Assembly (NCBI RefSeq): GCF_000517265.1
Contig: NZ_AYSJ01000017.1
Coordinates: 62,001-126,000, forward strand
DNA length: 64,000 nt
Reading direction: 5' to 3'
Source: Photorhabdus khanii NC19
GTDB taxonomy: Bacteria > Pseudomonadota > Gammaproteobacteria > Enterobacterales > Enterobacteriaceae
Below the pieces are notes generated by a model. It searched no databases, was not told where the DNA came from, and saw nothing but the letters and a program-made list of their open reading frames with translations. Position numbers and translations under genes: made by a program. Positions 39,401 to 46,560 of the stretch are shown in pieces. Numbering within the stretch: position 1 is the first letter of the stretch; the number at the start of each line of letters is the position of its first letter.

Positions 39401-41143
39401 GACCGGAGAAGGCCGCTTAGTCTGGCACAGATCGCAGTACGTGAGATTTTCAACAAAAAAATGATGCCCCATTTTAATGAAGAGCATGTATTGCAGTTTG
39501 AACAGGTACTTGCTCATTGGCAACAGCGTAACCCAGAGGCATTTGCCCTGCATAGCAGTCAAGTGGATTTAGTACGCTGTAAGATAGGCCGGATGATTGA
39601 GCACTTGCAAGCCCAGAGAGCTGAATCAGTTGGGATCCTTGGGATTACGGTGGCACCTCAACATGCTGAACAACTTAATCCGCAGATAATACTTGATGGA
39701 ATCGGACGCGTTGTGGGCCTGAAAGGCGGCGTAACACAAGACGATATTGATCGCCTTATTGAATGGCAAATAACACCGTTGACCCGAAAGAATTCAGCCG
39801 CAGAACGGGAAGCACCCAGAACCGAAAGTGAAAGCCTCATTGCTTTCATGAGCCGATTGGAAGAAGCAGATATCCCGGAAGCAACGCCTTTGGTTGAACG
39901 GGCCAGGAAACTCTGGCTCACCGGGCAGGTGACATCCAAAAAAACCATCAGGTTATTTAATGACGCCGCCCCCCAGTTACAGGCATACCCAGAGTTACAT
40001 GCTTTGGTGTGCTCATTACAGATTGATGCCCACAGAAAAAAGGCAACCACTCAATATATTGATAACTTATTTGGCCGCCGTTTTGATTCAGAGTTGGCCC
40101 ATGAGTTGGTGAAAACCGTGTCACCGGATGCGATAGCGGCAGCCAGGAGGACAGGTCAATTCCTGGTGCAGGAGTTTGAACAATGGATGCGGGATACTTC
40201 TGTTGCGCCCGTGCGTGATATTGCTATCAGAATGCAAGCCTTTGCCAATGTCATTCAAAAGGATATTCGCCCTTGGTTCAGCCGGGTGCCTGAATTGACT
40301 ACATTCCTGCAACAACCGACCTTTGATAACTTTAAAACCATGATGACCAAGGTGGATAACGGCTTTGAAATGATCAAAATACCGTTTCTGGCGGTAAAAA
40401 TGTCGAACGTGGATGGCATGGGGTTGAGTTCATCTCAATGGAAAGCGGAAGGGGACATTTTCTATCGGGAAGAAATCTACAAGACTCGTTCGACCAGCAG
40501 TCAGTTAGCTAAATGGGCTGGTGTAACACACAAGGTGAAGATAACGGAGCAGAAAACCAATGATTACGGTACTGCGTTGCCTTACCAGCCATCGGGTGAT
40601 CGGTACGAAGACTTTCTGTCTGGCAGAAAGGTTGCAGCAGGCAGAATTCTGACGCCCGGACATGAAACAGAGCTTGAACGTAACGCGTTGGCGCAAGGAC
40701 ATTCCGTAGTGACGGGGGCTTCTGGTTCAACCAATATCATGGTTCATCTCAATAAATATATCGCCAGTCAAGATCCGACTTTCCCGGTGGATCAGGGATA
40801 TCTGAATACACTGGTGTTCCTGGTGTTTGATGGCGGTCATTCAGTTAATGAAAGTCTGGTCGTTTACAAAGCGTTACAGGCGACGGGTGATGAACGCAGG
40901 CAGGTACTGCAAAACTACACAGCCAGTTATATGGACCTGATGGATATCGCCGGAGATAAAGGGAGGCTATGGATAAGTCAGGCATTAGATAGTGCTTTTG
41001 AGAAAACTCAGCACCTCTATCGGCAATGTGATTTGGAGAAAAAACAGGGTGGTTCTCCTGTGGAAACGTTACAAGCGTTATCTGGCAAAAATAACGTTTC
41101 AGAGTCAGTGGTAATCAGGAATGAGATACGCAACCACGGATAA
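33497..41143 (+). CDS. rtxA: RtxA2, N-terminal part: MARTX repeats and an unassigned effector (frameshifted)
   Basis: 2548 residues from ATG 33497 (AAAGGA upstream) to a stop at 41141, where the frame is broken. Layout matches RtxA1: A repeats, a duplicated non-repeat domain, about thirty B repeats to about residue 1325, the NLIVNGNFEQGG lectin-like domain (about 1430-1575) and a coiled coil (about 1585-1815). Similarity to RtxA1 then stops. Residues about 1895-2510 form an effector region I cannot assign; its C-terminal half has GHSVVTGASGSTNIMVHL (His2402, Ser2411) and VFDGGHSVNESLVVY (His2448). It ends with the linker SPVETLQALSGKN, matching SPVEELAALSGKN after the RID domain of RtxA1. The reading frame is lost about 30 bases later; the rest is encoded one frame over from 41121. 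If expressed alone this part would lack CPD and the C-terminal export signal. Confidence 0.88.
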   Translation: MGKSSNRSTEYFFTGKYYDDNDGNDITAIGVGGEVYAYSGDDNVTVGSFKVDVYHTEGELSVKGASGYAGICKTGNGGLSFAGASGAAFIDHNGETGDLYYSGAAGYNKLVRKGLSGDTSFKGAGGYNELWHETDRGNLYFIGAGAANDIDRTWFNRYQGTQGDVTFNGAGAANSINSRMESGDITFHGAGADNHIVRKGREGNIILRGAGASNRIERIRHSEDVYEQTRGDITFEGAGGYNKLYSDIAHSNINFSGAGAYNKITRTGAENEIEFAQAKDIVMTSATMEGRWIEQPQQVNAIKSTIEPDTYLFAFANDVNTKVITVRLQNNPETGKLRYYATAWYKTGDHLKNLAAENISVSNGFVPIENEGAISLANINLVHRQTTTIYGIEEDLLPNKWEIYSDDTNIKAENVTLGDAKMGGYAISSDDSKIDVSAVKSNTLPNTYVYAAFLQPYTKVVEIKLANDYETGKLKYIAKAWYKKGDHTGHLANEIFSYPHGYRSIGAGYTLSHLHYDLNVDHSTPDRLARLEVYSEQDVTKSSITSGDSSGDIYFSGAGGGNVITSSVTHGDVNFSGAGAANVILHRSKFGNTHFEGAGAANVIVKSGEEGDLTFRGAGLANVFVHQSQRGEMDVYAGGAVNVLVRVGDGRYLAHLLAYGNISIHKGNGDSRILMLGGYNTHTQIGHGNANWSGAGGFNVITQAGKGDISSVFLGGANVLTKLGAGDLVAGMLGGANIITHLSDEIETSDTTAIALGGANILTKKGSGNTLAVMSGGTNVLTHIGDGNTTGVMLGGANILTKVGDGNTTGTMLGVGNVFTHVGDDQTLGVMGAAGNIFTKVGDGTAIAAMLGAGNIFTHIGNGDAWALIGGVANIFTKVGDGNALALMIAAGNVFTHIGDGMSVALMLAKGNIATKVGNGMALSAMIGKANIFTHVGDGNTFVAMIGGANVLTKVGDDLTAALMVGKANIYSHVGDGTSIGLFAGELNVMTKVGDGTTLAAMFGRANIMTHAGNGLTGVLALGEANIVTKVGDDFMGVVAAAKANVITHVGNSTTAAVLLGKGNMLTKVGEGRTVGLLISDVGNVMTHIGDGTTVGFAKGKANIITKVGNGTGVNAVWGEANILTQVGDGDRYNFAKGKANIIAKVGDKQEVTVVQGDANIITHIGNGDDYTGAWGKANVITRVGDGRNVVLAKADANIVTQIGQGDSFNALWSKGNVVTKVGDGIQVTAAKGEANITTTVGNGLNVTATHGDLNVNTKVGDGVSVNVVWGEYNANTKVGNGLNVAVMKGKGNANLHIGDGLGINACYARNNVAIKIGNGDFYSFSVAESNKLASLFENIKQTALGVGGSQAINYLVQGDEANTSGAHKGRGAINLVEVSAIDGFQMDEISPVDSDLSRCLSGSITAVERPDIDSIESALSQKTRSVPSQNENLIVNGNFEQGGLGWQSTNGIEAYGSASTYGLDNADYGERVSELDVDKNTIISQELQNLSEGEVISLSFDFANRSNITNRDLSDNGITVLWNGQPVFSASGERAIWHTQKLDLMAKAGTNRIEFKGTGQDDGLGYILDNVVAKFKHSQQTDVVTEQAKQDKAAQNALNDKEKAEKDRQLLEQEKDKQLAAIAKSQSQLELTDQEALNRSGLTQRDAIKAEAQAETDELISMAQGLKALGDYANYNGESGDPWRNQFASGYLDSVQGELNYTKFIAQRRLTTIQQYVTDNQKQIEKSVAKSETGVAKSEQHCANAKQDITDAKKKAELRKEEALSQQQRAGKAGIDANIAYQNAKNRGTRDTAAAESKVVQAQADAKQARQNDSKPARTGVGGSGLSGKAYESAGAGETGSHIDPESMPEVKPKFYKSLTEEKLHVLTGAKQAINRLQINVGVRAANTGVLDTSTFANTQSDHLVAPTLNSSGELVRRSLRISGVNLQSLGNDPQGEQHNSVIFDKLKFDLLKEGNKLFINPDDQTSDRRRPLSLAQIAVREIFNKKMMPHFNEEHVLQFEQVLAHWQQRNPEAFALHSSQVDLVRCKIGRMIEHLQAQRAESVGILGITVAPQHAEQLNPQIILDGIGRVVGLKGGVTQDDIDRLIEWQITPLTRKNSAAEREAPRTESESLIAFMSRLEEADIPEATPLVERARKLWLTGQVTSKKTIRLFNDAAPQLQAYPELHALVCSLQIDAHRKKATTQYIDNLFGRRFDSELAHELVKTVSPDAIAAARRTGQFLVQEFEQWMRDTSVAPVRDIAIRMQAFANVIQKDIRPWFSRVPELTTFLQQPTFDNFKTMMTKVDNGFEMIKIPFLAVKMSNVDGMGLSSSQWKAEGDIFYREEIYKTRSTSSQLAKWAGVTHKVKITEQKTNDYGTALPYQPSGDRYEDFLSGRKVAAGRILTPGHETELERNALAQGHSVVTGASGSTNIMVHLNKYIASQDPTFPVDQGYLNTLVFLVFDGGHSVNESLVVYKALQATGDERRQVLQNYTASYMDLMDIAGDKGRLWISQALDSAFEKTQHLYRQCDLEKKQGGSPVETLQALSGKNNVSESVVIRNEIRNHG

Positions 41144-44100
41144 AGAATCTGTAAATCCAATAACTCGGTTCTTTAACGACGAACTTTATGGTCTTAAAGA
41201 AGATCGCCGTCATATCAGTGATGAGACTCGGACGGGCTTGAAGGCGGCTGTTGATAATGGCAAATCAAGCAAAATCACCCTAAAAGGCGGGCAGGGGCGT
41301 TTAACCGGATATTATCATTTGGGTGACGTAAAACCTGGTAGTCCTTCAACAACGGCAACGAAAAAAGTGGTGCTTTTTATTCATGGTTCAGGTTTATCCG
41401 CTGAGGAGCAAGCCAGCGCTATCCAAAGTCATTATCAAAGACAAGGCATGGATATGCTTGCCATCAATATGCGTGGCTATGGTGGCAGTGATGGTGGGCC
41501 GAGTGAGAACGGGTTCTATCAAGATGCCCGGACGATGTTCCGGTATTTGGTGAAAGATCGCGGTATTGATCCGGGTGACATCATCATTCATGGCTATTCT
41601 ATTGGTGGATCGGTCGCGGCTGATCTTGCCCGCGATGCAGCGCAAAATAATCAAGCCGTGTCCGGTTTGTTACTCGACAGGCCGATGTTGAGTATGGACG
41701 AAGCCATAACCGCGCATGAAACACCAAACCCTGGCGGCATGACTAGGGCATTGGCAAAAGTGATGAATGGGCAGTTTTCAGTAGAAAAAAACCTTAAAGG
41801 TCTGCCGATCAATACACCAATCATGTTGTTGACTGACAATCAAGTGTTGGGCCATGAGGGGGAAAAGTTACGTGCGAGGCTGACCTCTTCCGGTTACCAC
41901 GTATCGGGTGAACAAACTTTCTATGGTCATGAAGAAAGCAGTGCTTTGATGAGTCAATATGCAGACAGAATCGTATCGACTTTCTCTGGTGTTCAAAATA
42001 AACATCATGATGTGATAGAGAACCTTGCGCAAAAGAGTGAAGCCCGTGGGAGTCGTTTTGATGGTCATATCATTATTCAAATGGAAAATGACCCGATTGT
42101 CGCGAAAGCCGTGATCAATCTGGCGGGTAAACACCCGAAGTCCAGCGTCGTTGTTAAACTTGATTCCGACGGCAAGTATCATGTCGTTTATGGCGACCCG
42201 ACCAGATTATCAGGCAAATTGCGCTGGCAGATTGTCGGTCATGGCCGGGAAGAATCAGCTCAAAATAACACCCGTCTGAGTGGCTACAGTGCCGACGAAC
42301 TGGCGATAAAACTAAAACAGTTCAGACAAAACTTTCGCCAGGCGGGTGAACCTGAACGAATTAGTATAGTAGGTTGCTCACTGATTAGTGATGATAAACG
42401 GGATGGTTTTGCCTATCGTTTTATTGCTGCCTTAAATGAACAAGGTATTCGCAGTGAGGTTTCTGCGCGTCGCAGTGAAGTTGCGGTTGACGCGACAGGC
42501 CGTAAATTTACCCGCGATAAAAATAATCAGTGGGTTAACAAACTGGACGATAACAAACTGGTATTGCGCTGGAATGAACAGGGTGAACTGGCGACCAGCA
42601 CAGAAAAAGTGCGTCGTGGCATTGCTGAAAGTGATATTAACCTCTCCAGGGTAGGGTACAAGGACGCTGATGCCGTGAGTAGAGGGACAATTGCGGATAA
42701 TGTTAATGTTTTCACTGCACTGGGGAAGCACAAAAACAGGATTGAAGTCAGCTCAAACCCTCAGTCAGATAGACCGCTAAGTTACTCTGGTAATATTCAG
42801 GTGAACGTGGGTGATGGTGAATTTACTGTGATCAACTGGGGAACCTCAAATGTGGGTGTCAAAGTCGGGATCGGTGGTTTTAAATCACTGGCCTTTGGTG
42901 ACAACAATGTGATGGTTCACATCGGTGATGGTAACAGTAAGCACAGCGTCAATATCGGGGGCTATCAAGCGTTTGAAGGGGCGCAGATGTTTATCGGTAA
43001 CCGCAACATCAGCTTCAATCAGGGCCGCAGTAATGACCTGATAGTGATGATGGATAAATCAATCCCAACGCCACCGTTAGTTAATCCATTTGATGGTGCT
43101 GCCCGTATTACTGGTGTATTGAAAGCCATTGCTCATTCTGGTGAAGAGCGGAATTGGTTGGCGGCGCAGAATCGGCAGTGGACGCTGTCTGGCGCAAAGA
43201 AATTTGTGCGCGATATGTCTGGTCTGGATCAAACCAGCAGTGTGGACTACGAAACGTTGGTTGATTTGGATTCGCAACATGAACGCAGTAGCCGTGGCTT
43301 AAAAAGTGACACGGAAGCTGTACTGAACAAGAAATACAACCAATGGTTAAGCCGTCACGGCAACAATATTGATACCGGCAAAATGAGCCGTGCAGATAAA
43401 TTCCGTCAAGCTAATGAAAAGCTGGCCTTCAATTTTGCGGTTGGTGGTCAGGGGGCGGATATTCAGGTCACAACGGGTAGCTGGAACTTTATGTTCGGTG
43501 ACCATATACAATCGATTCTGGATACCAACCTGGGCTCACTGTTTGGTTTAATGACGCAACAATACTCGACAACCGGTATGGCGCGGACAACATTTACCTA
43601 TAATCTCCGGGACTTACCGCGCCAGCTTAGGAACAAACTGCTTGGCCGATTAGCAAGTGTCAATGCGGATACCACCTTAGCGGATATCTTTGGTGTGGAT
43701 TACACTGCGGAGGGGCGGATTGTTTCCCGTACCAGCAAGCGTGTTGATGGCAAGGCGATGTTGCAGGAAATGCTGGAAGTGATTGGGAAGTTTAGTGGTG
43801 ATCAACTACGGGTCTTCACTGATCCGGATAAATTAAGTGATGGTTTAAAACAACATGCCAATATGAATGCGGACAGTGTGGAATTATTTTTTGTGAGTCA
43901 TGGGCTGAAAAAGAAAGCGCCTGATGAACATCAGGAAAAAAGATCGCCGATTGTCATTAACGGAGGGAAGACACAGGTTGATGACCAATCAGAGCGTGCA
44001 TTTGGCTTTAATTCGCTGAACCTGCCTAACTTGTTTGCGACAATATTCAGTAAACATAAACAAGAAGAGATGAAATCGTTAGTCACCAACTTGAAAAAGA

Positions 44101-45278
44101 ATCTGACAGCAGATCTGCTCAATATGGAACAGAAAACATTTGATTTCCTGCGTAATAGCGGTCATTTGCAAGGGGATAGCGATATCCATGTATCGTTGGG
44201 GAACTATAACTTCAACTGGGGCGGTGACGGTAAAGATCTTGGTGCTTATCTGGGAGACAACAACAACTTCTGGGGGGGCCGCGGTGATGACGTTTATTAC
44301 TCAATTGGTACATCCAACATCTTTACGGGGGGCGAAGGCAATGATCTGGGCGTCCTGATGGGACGTGAAAACTGGATGTTTGGTGGTGATGGTGACGACA
44401 CCGCGGTGGTGGCCGGACGCATTAACCATGTCTTTATGGGTGAGGGTAATGACCAGACATTTGTCTTTGGCGAAGGCGGCTTTATTGATGCTGGTAAAGG
44501 CCGGGACTACGTTGTGACTTCCGGTAACTACAACCGGGTGGATACTGGGGAAGATCAGGATTACGCCGTGACCATCGGCAATAACAACCGGGTTGAATTG
44601 GCTGAGGGTAATGACTTTGCCAGAGTGTTTGGTAATGGCAACCGCATTGATGGCAACGCAGGTAACGATGTGATTAAGCTGATGGGCTACCATGCAGTGA
44701 TTAATGGTGGAGAAGGTGATGATCACCTGATAGCGTCCGCCATTTCGAAATTCAGCCAGTTTGATGGTGGTACGGGGTTGGATTTGCTGGTACTGGGGGG
44801 GTATCAAAACAGTTTCCTGGGGGGCGCGGGCGTAGACAGCTTTGTGGTCAGTAGTAAGGTGATAGAGAGTCAGATTAATGATATCAGCGCAGAAGATATG
44901 ATTGTCTTTAACGATGTTGACTGGCAAAGCTTGTGGTTCCAGCGCAGTGGATATGATTTGGTGTTATCAGTGAATCGTCATACTCAGGATGGAACTGAGC
45001 AGGGCATATTTGAGTCAGTGGGTTCCGTCACCTTTAATGATTACTTTAATGGCAATCGTGCCAAATTGGTGACTCAGATGGGGCGTAAAGACGGATCAGG
45101 AGAGCGTGAATTTACTGCGCTTTCAGACAACGCGGTTGATTCCTTGATCCAGGCCATGAGCAGTTTTTCCCCGACAGTCGGTGATAATGGTTTTATTGAA
45201 AACCTGGACAGTAAAGCGAAAGCGGCTATTACAACGGCGTGGACAGATACCACAATGGGAAAAGGAAAATTTGCCTGA
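41121..45278 (+). CDS. rtxA: RtxA2, C-terminal part: ABH effector, CPD protease and RTX repeats
   Basis: 1385 residues in the frame that continues RtxA2; the frame is open from 41115. Residues about 60-290 are an alpha/beta hydrolase (ABH) effector: VLFIHGSG, NMRGYGGSDGG and the nucleophile elbow GYSIGG with Ser160; Vibrio ABH is a PI3P-specific phospholipase A1. The C80 CPD (about 310-475) has His374 (IVGHGREE) and Cys419 (IVGCSL). C-terminal repeats and glycine/aspartate RTX motifs follow to the end and are nearly identical to RtxA1. The first ATG (41121) has AGGA touching it, too close for a good ribosome site, so this reads as the tail of a frameshifted gene rather than an independent one. 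It retains the C-terminal export region. Confidence 0.88.
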   Translation: MRYATTDKESVNPITRFFNDELYGLKEDRRHISDETRTGLKAAVDNGKSSKITLKGGQGRLTGYYHLGDVKPGSPSTTATKKVVLFIHGSGLSAEEQASAIQSHYQRQGMDMLAINMRGYGGSDGGPSENGFYQDARTMFRYLVKDRGIDPGDIIIHGYSIGGSVAADLARDAAQNNQAVSGLLLDRPMLSMDEAITAHETPNPGGMTRALAKVMNGQFSVEKNLKGLPINTPIMLLTDNQVLGHEGEKLRARLTSSGYHVSGEQTFYGHEESSALMSQYADRIVSTFSGVQNKHHDVIENLAQKSEARGSRFDGHIIIQMENDPIVAKAVINLAGKHPKSSVVVKLDSDGKYHVVYGDPTRLSGKLRWQIVGHGREESAQNNTRLSGYSADELAIKLKQFRQNFRQAGEPERISIVGCSLISDDKRDGFAYRFIAALNEQGIRSEVSARRSEVAVDATGRKFTRDKNNQWVNKLDDNKLVLRWNEQGELATSTEKVRRGIAESDINLSRVGYKDADAVSRGTIADNVNVFTALGKHKNRIEVSSNPQSDRPLSYSGNIQVNVGDGEFTVINWGTSNVGVKVGIGGFKSLAFGDNNVMVHIGDGNSKHSVNIGGYQAFEGAQMFIGNRNISFNQGRSNDLIVMMDKSIPTPPLVNPFDGAARITGVLKAIAHSGEERNWLAAQNRQWTLSGAKKFVRDMSGLDQTSSVDYETLVDLDSQHERSSRGLKSDTEAVLNKKYNQWLSRHGNNIDTGKMSRADKFRQANEKLAFNFAVGGQGADIQVTTGSWNFMFGDHIQSILDTNLGSLFGLMTQQYSTTGMARTTFTYNLRDLPRQLRNKLLGRLASVNADTTLADIFGVDYTAEGRIVSRTSKRVDGKAMLQEMLEVIGKFSGDQLRVFTDPDKLSDGLKQHANMNADSVELFFVSHGLKKKAPDEHQEKRSPIVINGGKTQVDDQSERAFGFNSLNLPNLFATIFSKHKQEEMKSLVTNLKKNLTADLLNMEQKTFDFLRNSGHLQGDSDIHVSLGNYNFNWGGDGKDLGAYLGDNNNFWGGRGDDVYYSIGTSNIFTGGEGNDLGVLMGRENWMFGGDGDDTAVVAGRINHVFMGEGNDQTFVFGEGGFIDAGKGRDYVVTSGNYNRVDTGEDQDYAVTIGNNNRVELAEGNDFARVFGNGNRIDGNAGNDVIKLMGYHAVINGGEGDDHLIASAISKFSQFDGGTGLDLLVLGGYQNSFLGGAGVDSFVVSSKVIESQINDISAEDMIVFNDVDWQSLWFQRSGYDLVLSVNRHTQDGTEQGIFESVGSVTFNDYFNGNRAKLVTQMGRKDGSGEREFTALSDNAVDSLIQAMSSFSPTVGDNGFIENLDSKAKAAITTAWTDTTMGKGKFA

Positions 45279-45319
45279 TTGATTTGCTAATAAGTAAGTA
45301 AAAAGTTGTTGTAAAAGTA

Positions 45320-45387
45320 AATAGCATACTTAAGGAACAATCATCTTGTTGAAACAACAGAAATAAGTTGTTATTGAGTATGCTATT
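45320..45387. repeat. Perfect inverted repeat downstream of rtxA2
   Basis: AATAGCATACT (45320-45330) and AGTATGCTATT (45377-45387) are perfect 11-base inverted copies 46 bases apart, with a small TTGTT/AACAA hairpin inside. The right arm overlaps the first codons of the phd-like remnant. It may be an old operator, a terminator for rtxA2 or the scar of a lost mobile element; the sequence does not decide between these. Confidence 0.5.
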
Positions 45388-45600
45388 GAATTTCCCGTTC
45401 TTGGTCACTGTCGTGTCTGCATTGAGTGCATTCAGTTTATTTTTGCCGGTGAGCCAGTGATCATTCGCCATAAGTCATTTGGTAAGGCGGTACTCATTTC
45501 GGAGGCTGAATATCGTGAGTTTGCGGCCAATAAATTAAAGCAGGACGTAACGGCAATATTTGACGAATTTGATGCTGAACTTAGGGAATTGAGCGACTGA
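45367..45600 (+). pseudogene. Degenerate Phd/YefM-type antitoxin
   Basis: An open frame of 77 codons with no plausible start codon; it reads ...IFAGEPVIIRHKSFGKAVLI SEAEYREFAANKL and ends RELSD. The AGEPVIIRH...AVLISEAEYR pattern is the usual Phd/YefM antitoxin core (x-G-E-P-V-I-I-T-R ... A-V-L-I-S-x-x-E-Y). The N-terminal DNA-binding segment is not recognisable. Its TGA overlaps the ATG of the doc remnant (TGATG), preserving the coupling of a real phd-doc operon. Confidence 0.6.
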
Positions 45601-45849
45601 TGATTTTCCATATTTCTCTTGATGAGATTTGCTATATCAGAGAGGAGTTAATTGATCGATACGGTGGACTGCATGGTGTTGTGGATATTGGTCGAGTTGA
45701 TGCTGTTTTGTATCTAAAAAAACGGTGTTATTGTTCAAAGAGCGCCGGAACTGGTGGAACTAACAGTATTAGCGGCAACTGGTGATGATGTGAAAGATAA
45801 TATTGCTAAATGTTTCTTCCAAAATAGAATGAATAATTGTCTTTTGTAA
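45600..45849 (+). pseudogene. Broken Doc (Fic-family) toxin gene
   Basis: The first 40 codons read MIFHISLDEICYIREELIDR then YGGLHGVVDIGRVDAVL, typical of the Doc N-terminus. After YLKKR the frame is lost. A shifted frame from about 45733 continues IVQRAPELVELTVLAATGDD VKDNIAKC, matching the Doc C-terminus, to a TAA at 45847. The central Fic motif with the catalytic His (HxFxDxNKR) is absent, so the toxin kinase cannot be active. This is a dead phd-doc module. Confidence 0.75.
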
Positions 45850-45868
45850 TGGGTTGTCTATTTTTCTT

Positions 45869-45909
45869 CACTGGGTAATTAACAAAGAATTGATATTGAT
45901 GACCCAGTG
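45869..45909 (+). terminator. Inverted repeat, terminator-like
   Basis: CACTGGGT (45869-45876) and ACCCAGTG (45902-45909) are perfect inverted 8-mers around 25 bases, placed 20 bases after the doc remnant. The loop is large and no clear T-run follows. Confidence 0.3.
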
Positions 45910-46560
45910 AGGAAGTAATGAATACGGCTTTTTCCGTTATTGAGCCAGTCAGTCTAAGAGCTGAAATTACAGAAATCATCTATTGTGAATAACTAAATAA
46001 AGTGTTAATAAAATCTACGCAGATTACGTCAAGACGGTCACTGAATTCAAATAGAAACACGCAAAGCATATATTGTCAGCCCAAATACACCTGATTGATA
46101 TTCTTAACGCTTCTGGGGTTTTAGATTTCCCCCGTATTAGGCAAAAACTTACGAAGATTTTTATTAATTCCATGCATTGATAGCGATTAATTAGCTATTT
46201 TATGTGATGCGCATCACATTTTTATCATGTTAATATGATAAATATCGTGATCTTATGGTCATAAAATACAAAGGGCGAAATGTTCTGTTATTCATTCCCA
46301 CTCGACTCAACGGGAAGTTGTTTATTGTTCTCCCAAACGCCACGTATTAAGTGACTTGTGTTTTCCGCTTGCATTTTTTACTACGGAATAGGCTGGCACT
46401 GTCTTTGTATTCAGCGCCATCAGATTGAAACACCGGCTCGGTAATATGAAGAAGCGTTTTGCTGCGCGATTAAAAAAACAGAACGTGATTATTCGCTTAA
46501 TGGCCGCTGTCGTCATTACCCCGTTTCAGAATGATGGTTCAATTATGTAAGGTTTCAAAT
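45910..46560. other. Noncoding leader region before vgrG
   Basis: 650 bases with no recognisable gene, apart from the CRP-type palindrome described separately. Short inverted repeats occur at 46115-46132 (GGGG/CCCC) and near 46303-46319 (TTCCC/GGGAA). AAGG about 8 bases before ATG 46561 is the likely vgrG ribosome site. The length suggests a regulated promoter with a long 5' leader. Confidence 0.45.
46203..46218. promoter_or_regulatory. Perfect CRP-type operator upstream of vgrG
   Basis: TGTGATGCGCATCACA is a perfect palindrome with the exact CRP half-sites TGTGA and TCACA six bases apart, flanked by A/T-rich DNA as in real sites. It lies 343 bases before the vgrG start, and the decayed doc gene on the other side leaves vgrG as the obvious target. 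Binding by CRP is inferred from the match alone. Confidence 0.65.

Noticed and set aside
41100..41143. Programmed ribosomal frameshifting in rtxA2
   Set aside because: No slippery heptamer or +1 stop-codon context is evident in the overlap; a plain one-base indel is the simpler reading.
41121..45278. Independent gene for a free ABH-CPD protein
   Set aside because: The first ATG lacks a correctly spaced ribosome site, and the product lines up with the continuous C-terminal half of RtxA1, so it is treated as part of the split rtxA2.
46322..46516. Possible small minus-strand gene before vgrG
   Set aside because: No ribosome site, no family similarity and low-complexity composition.
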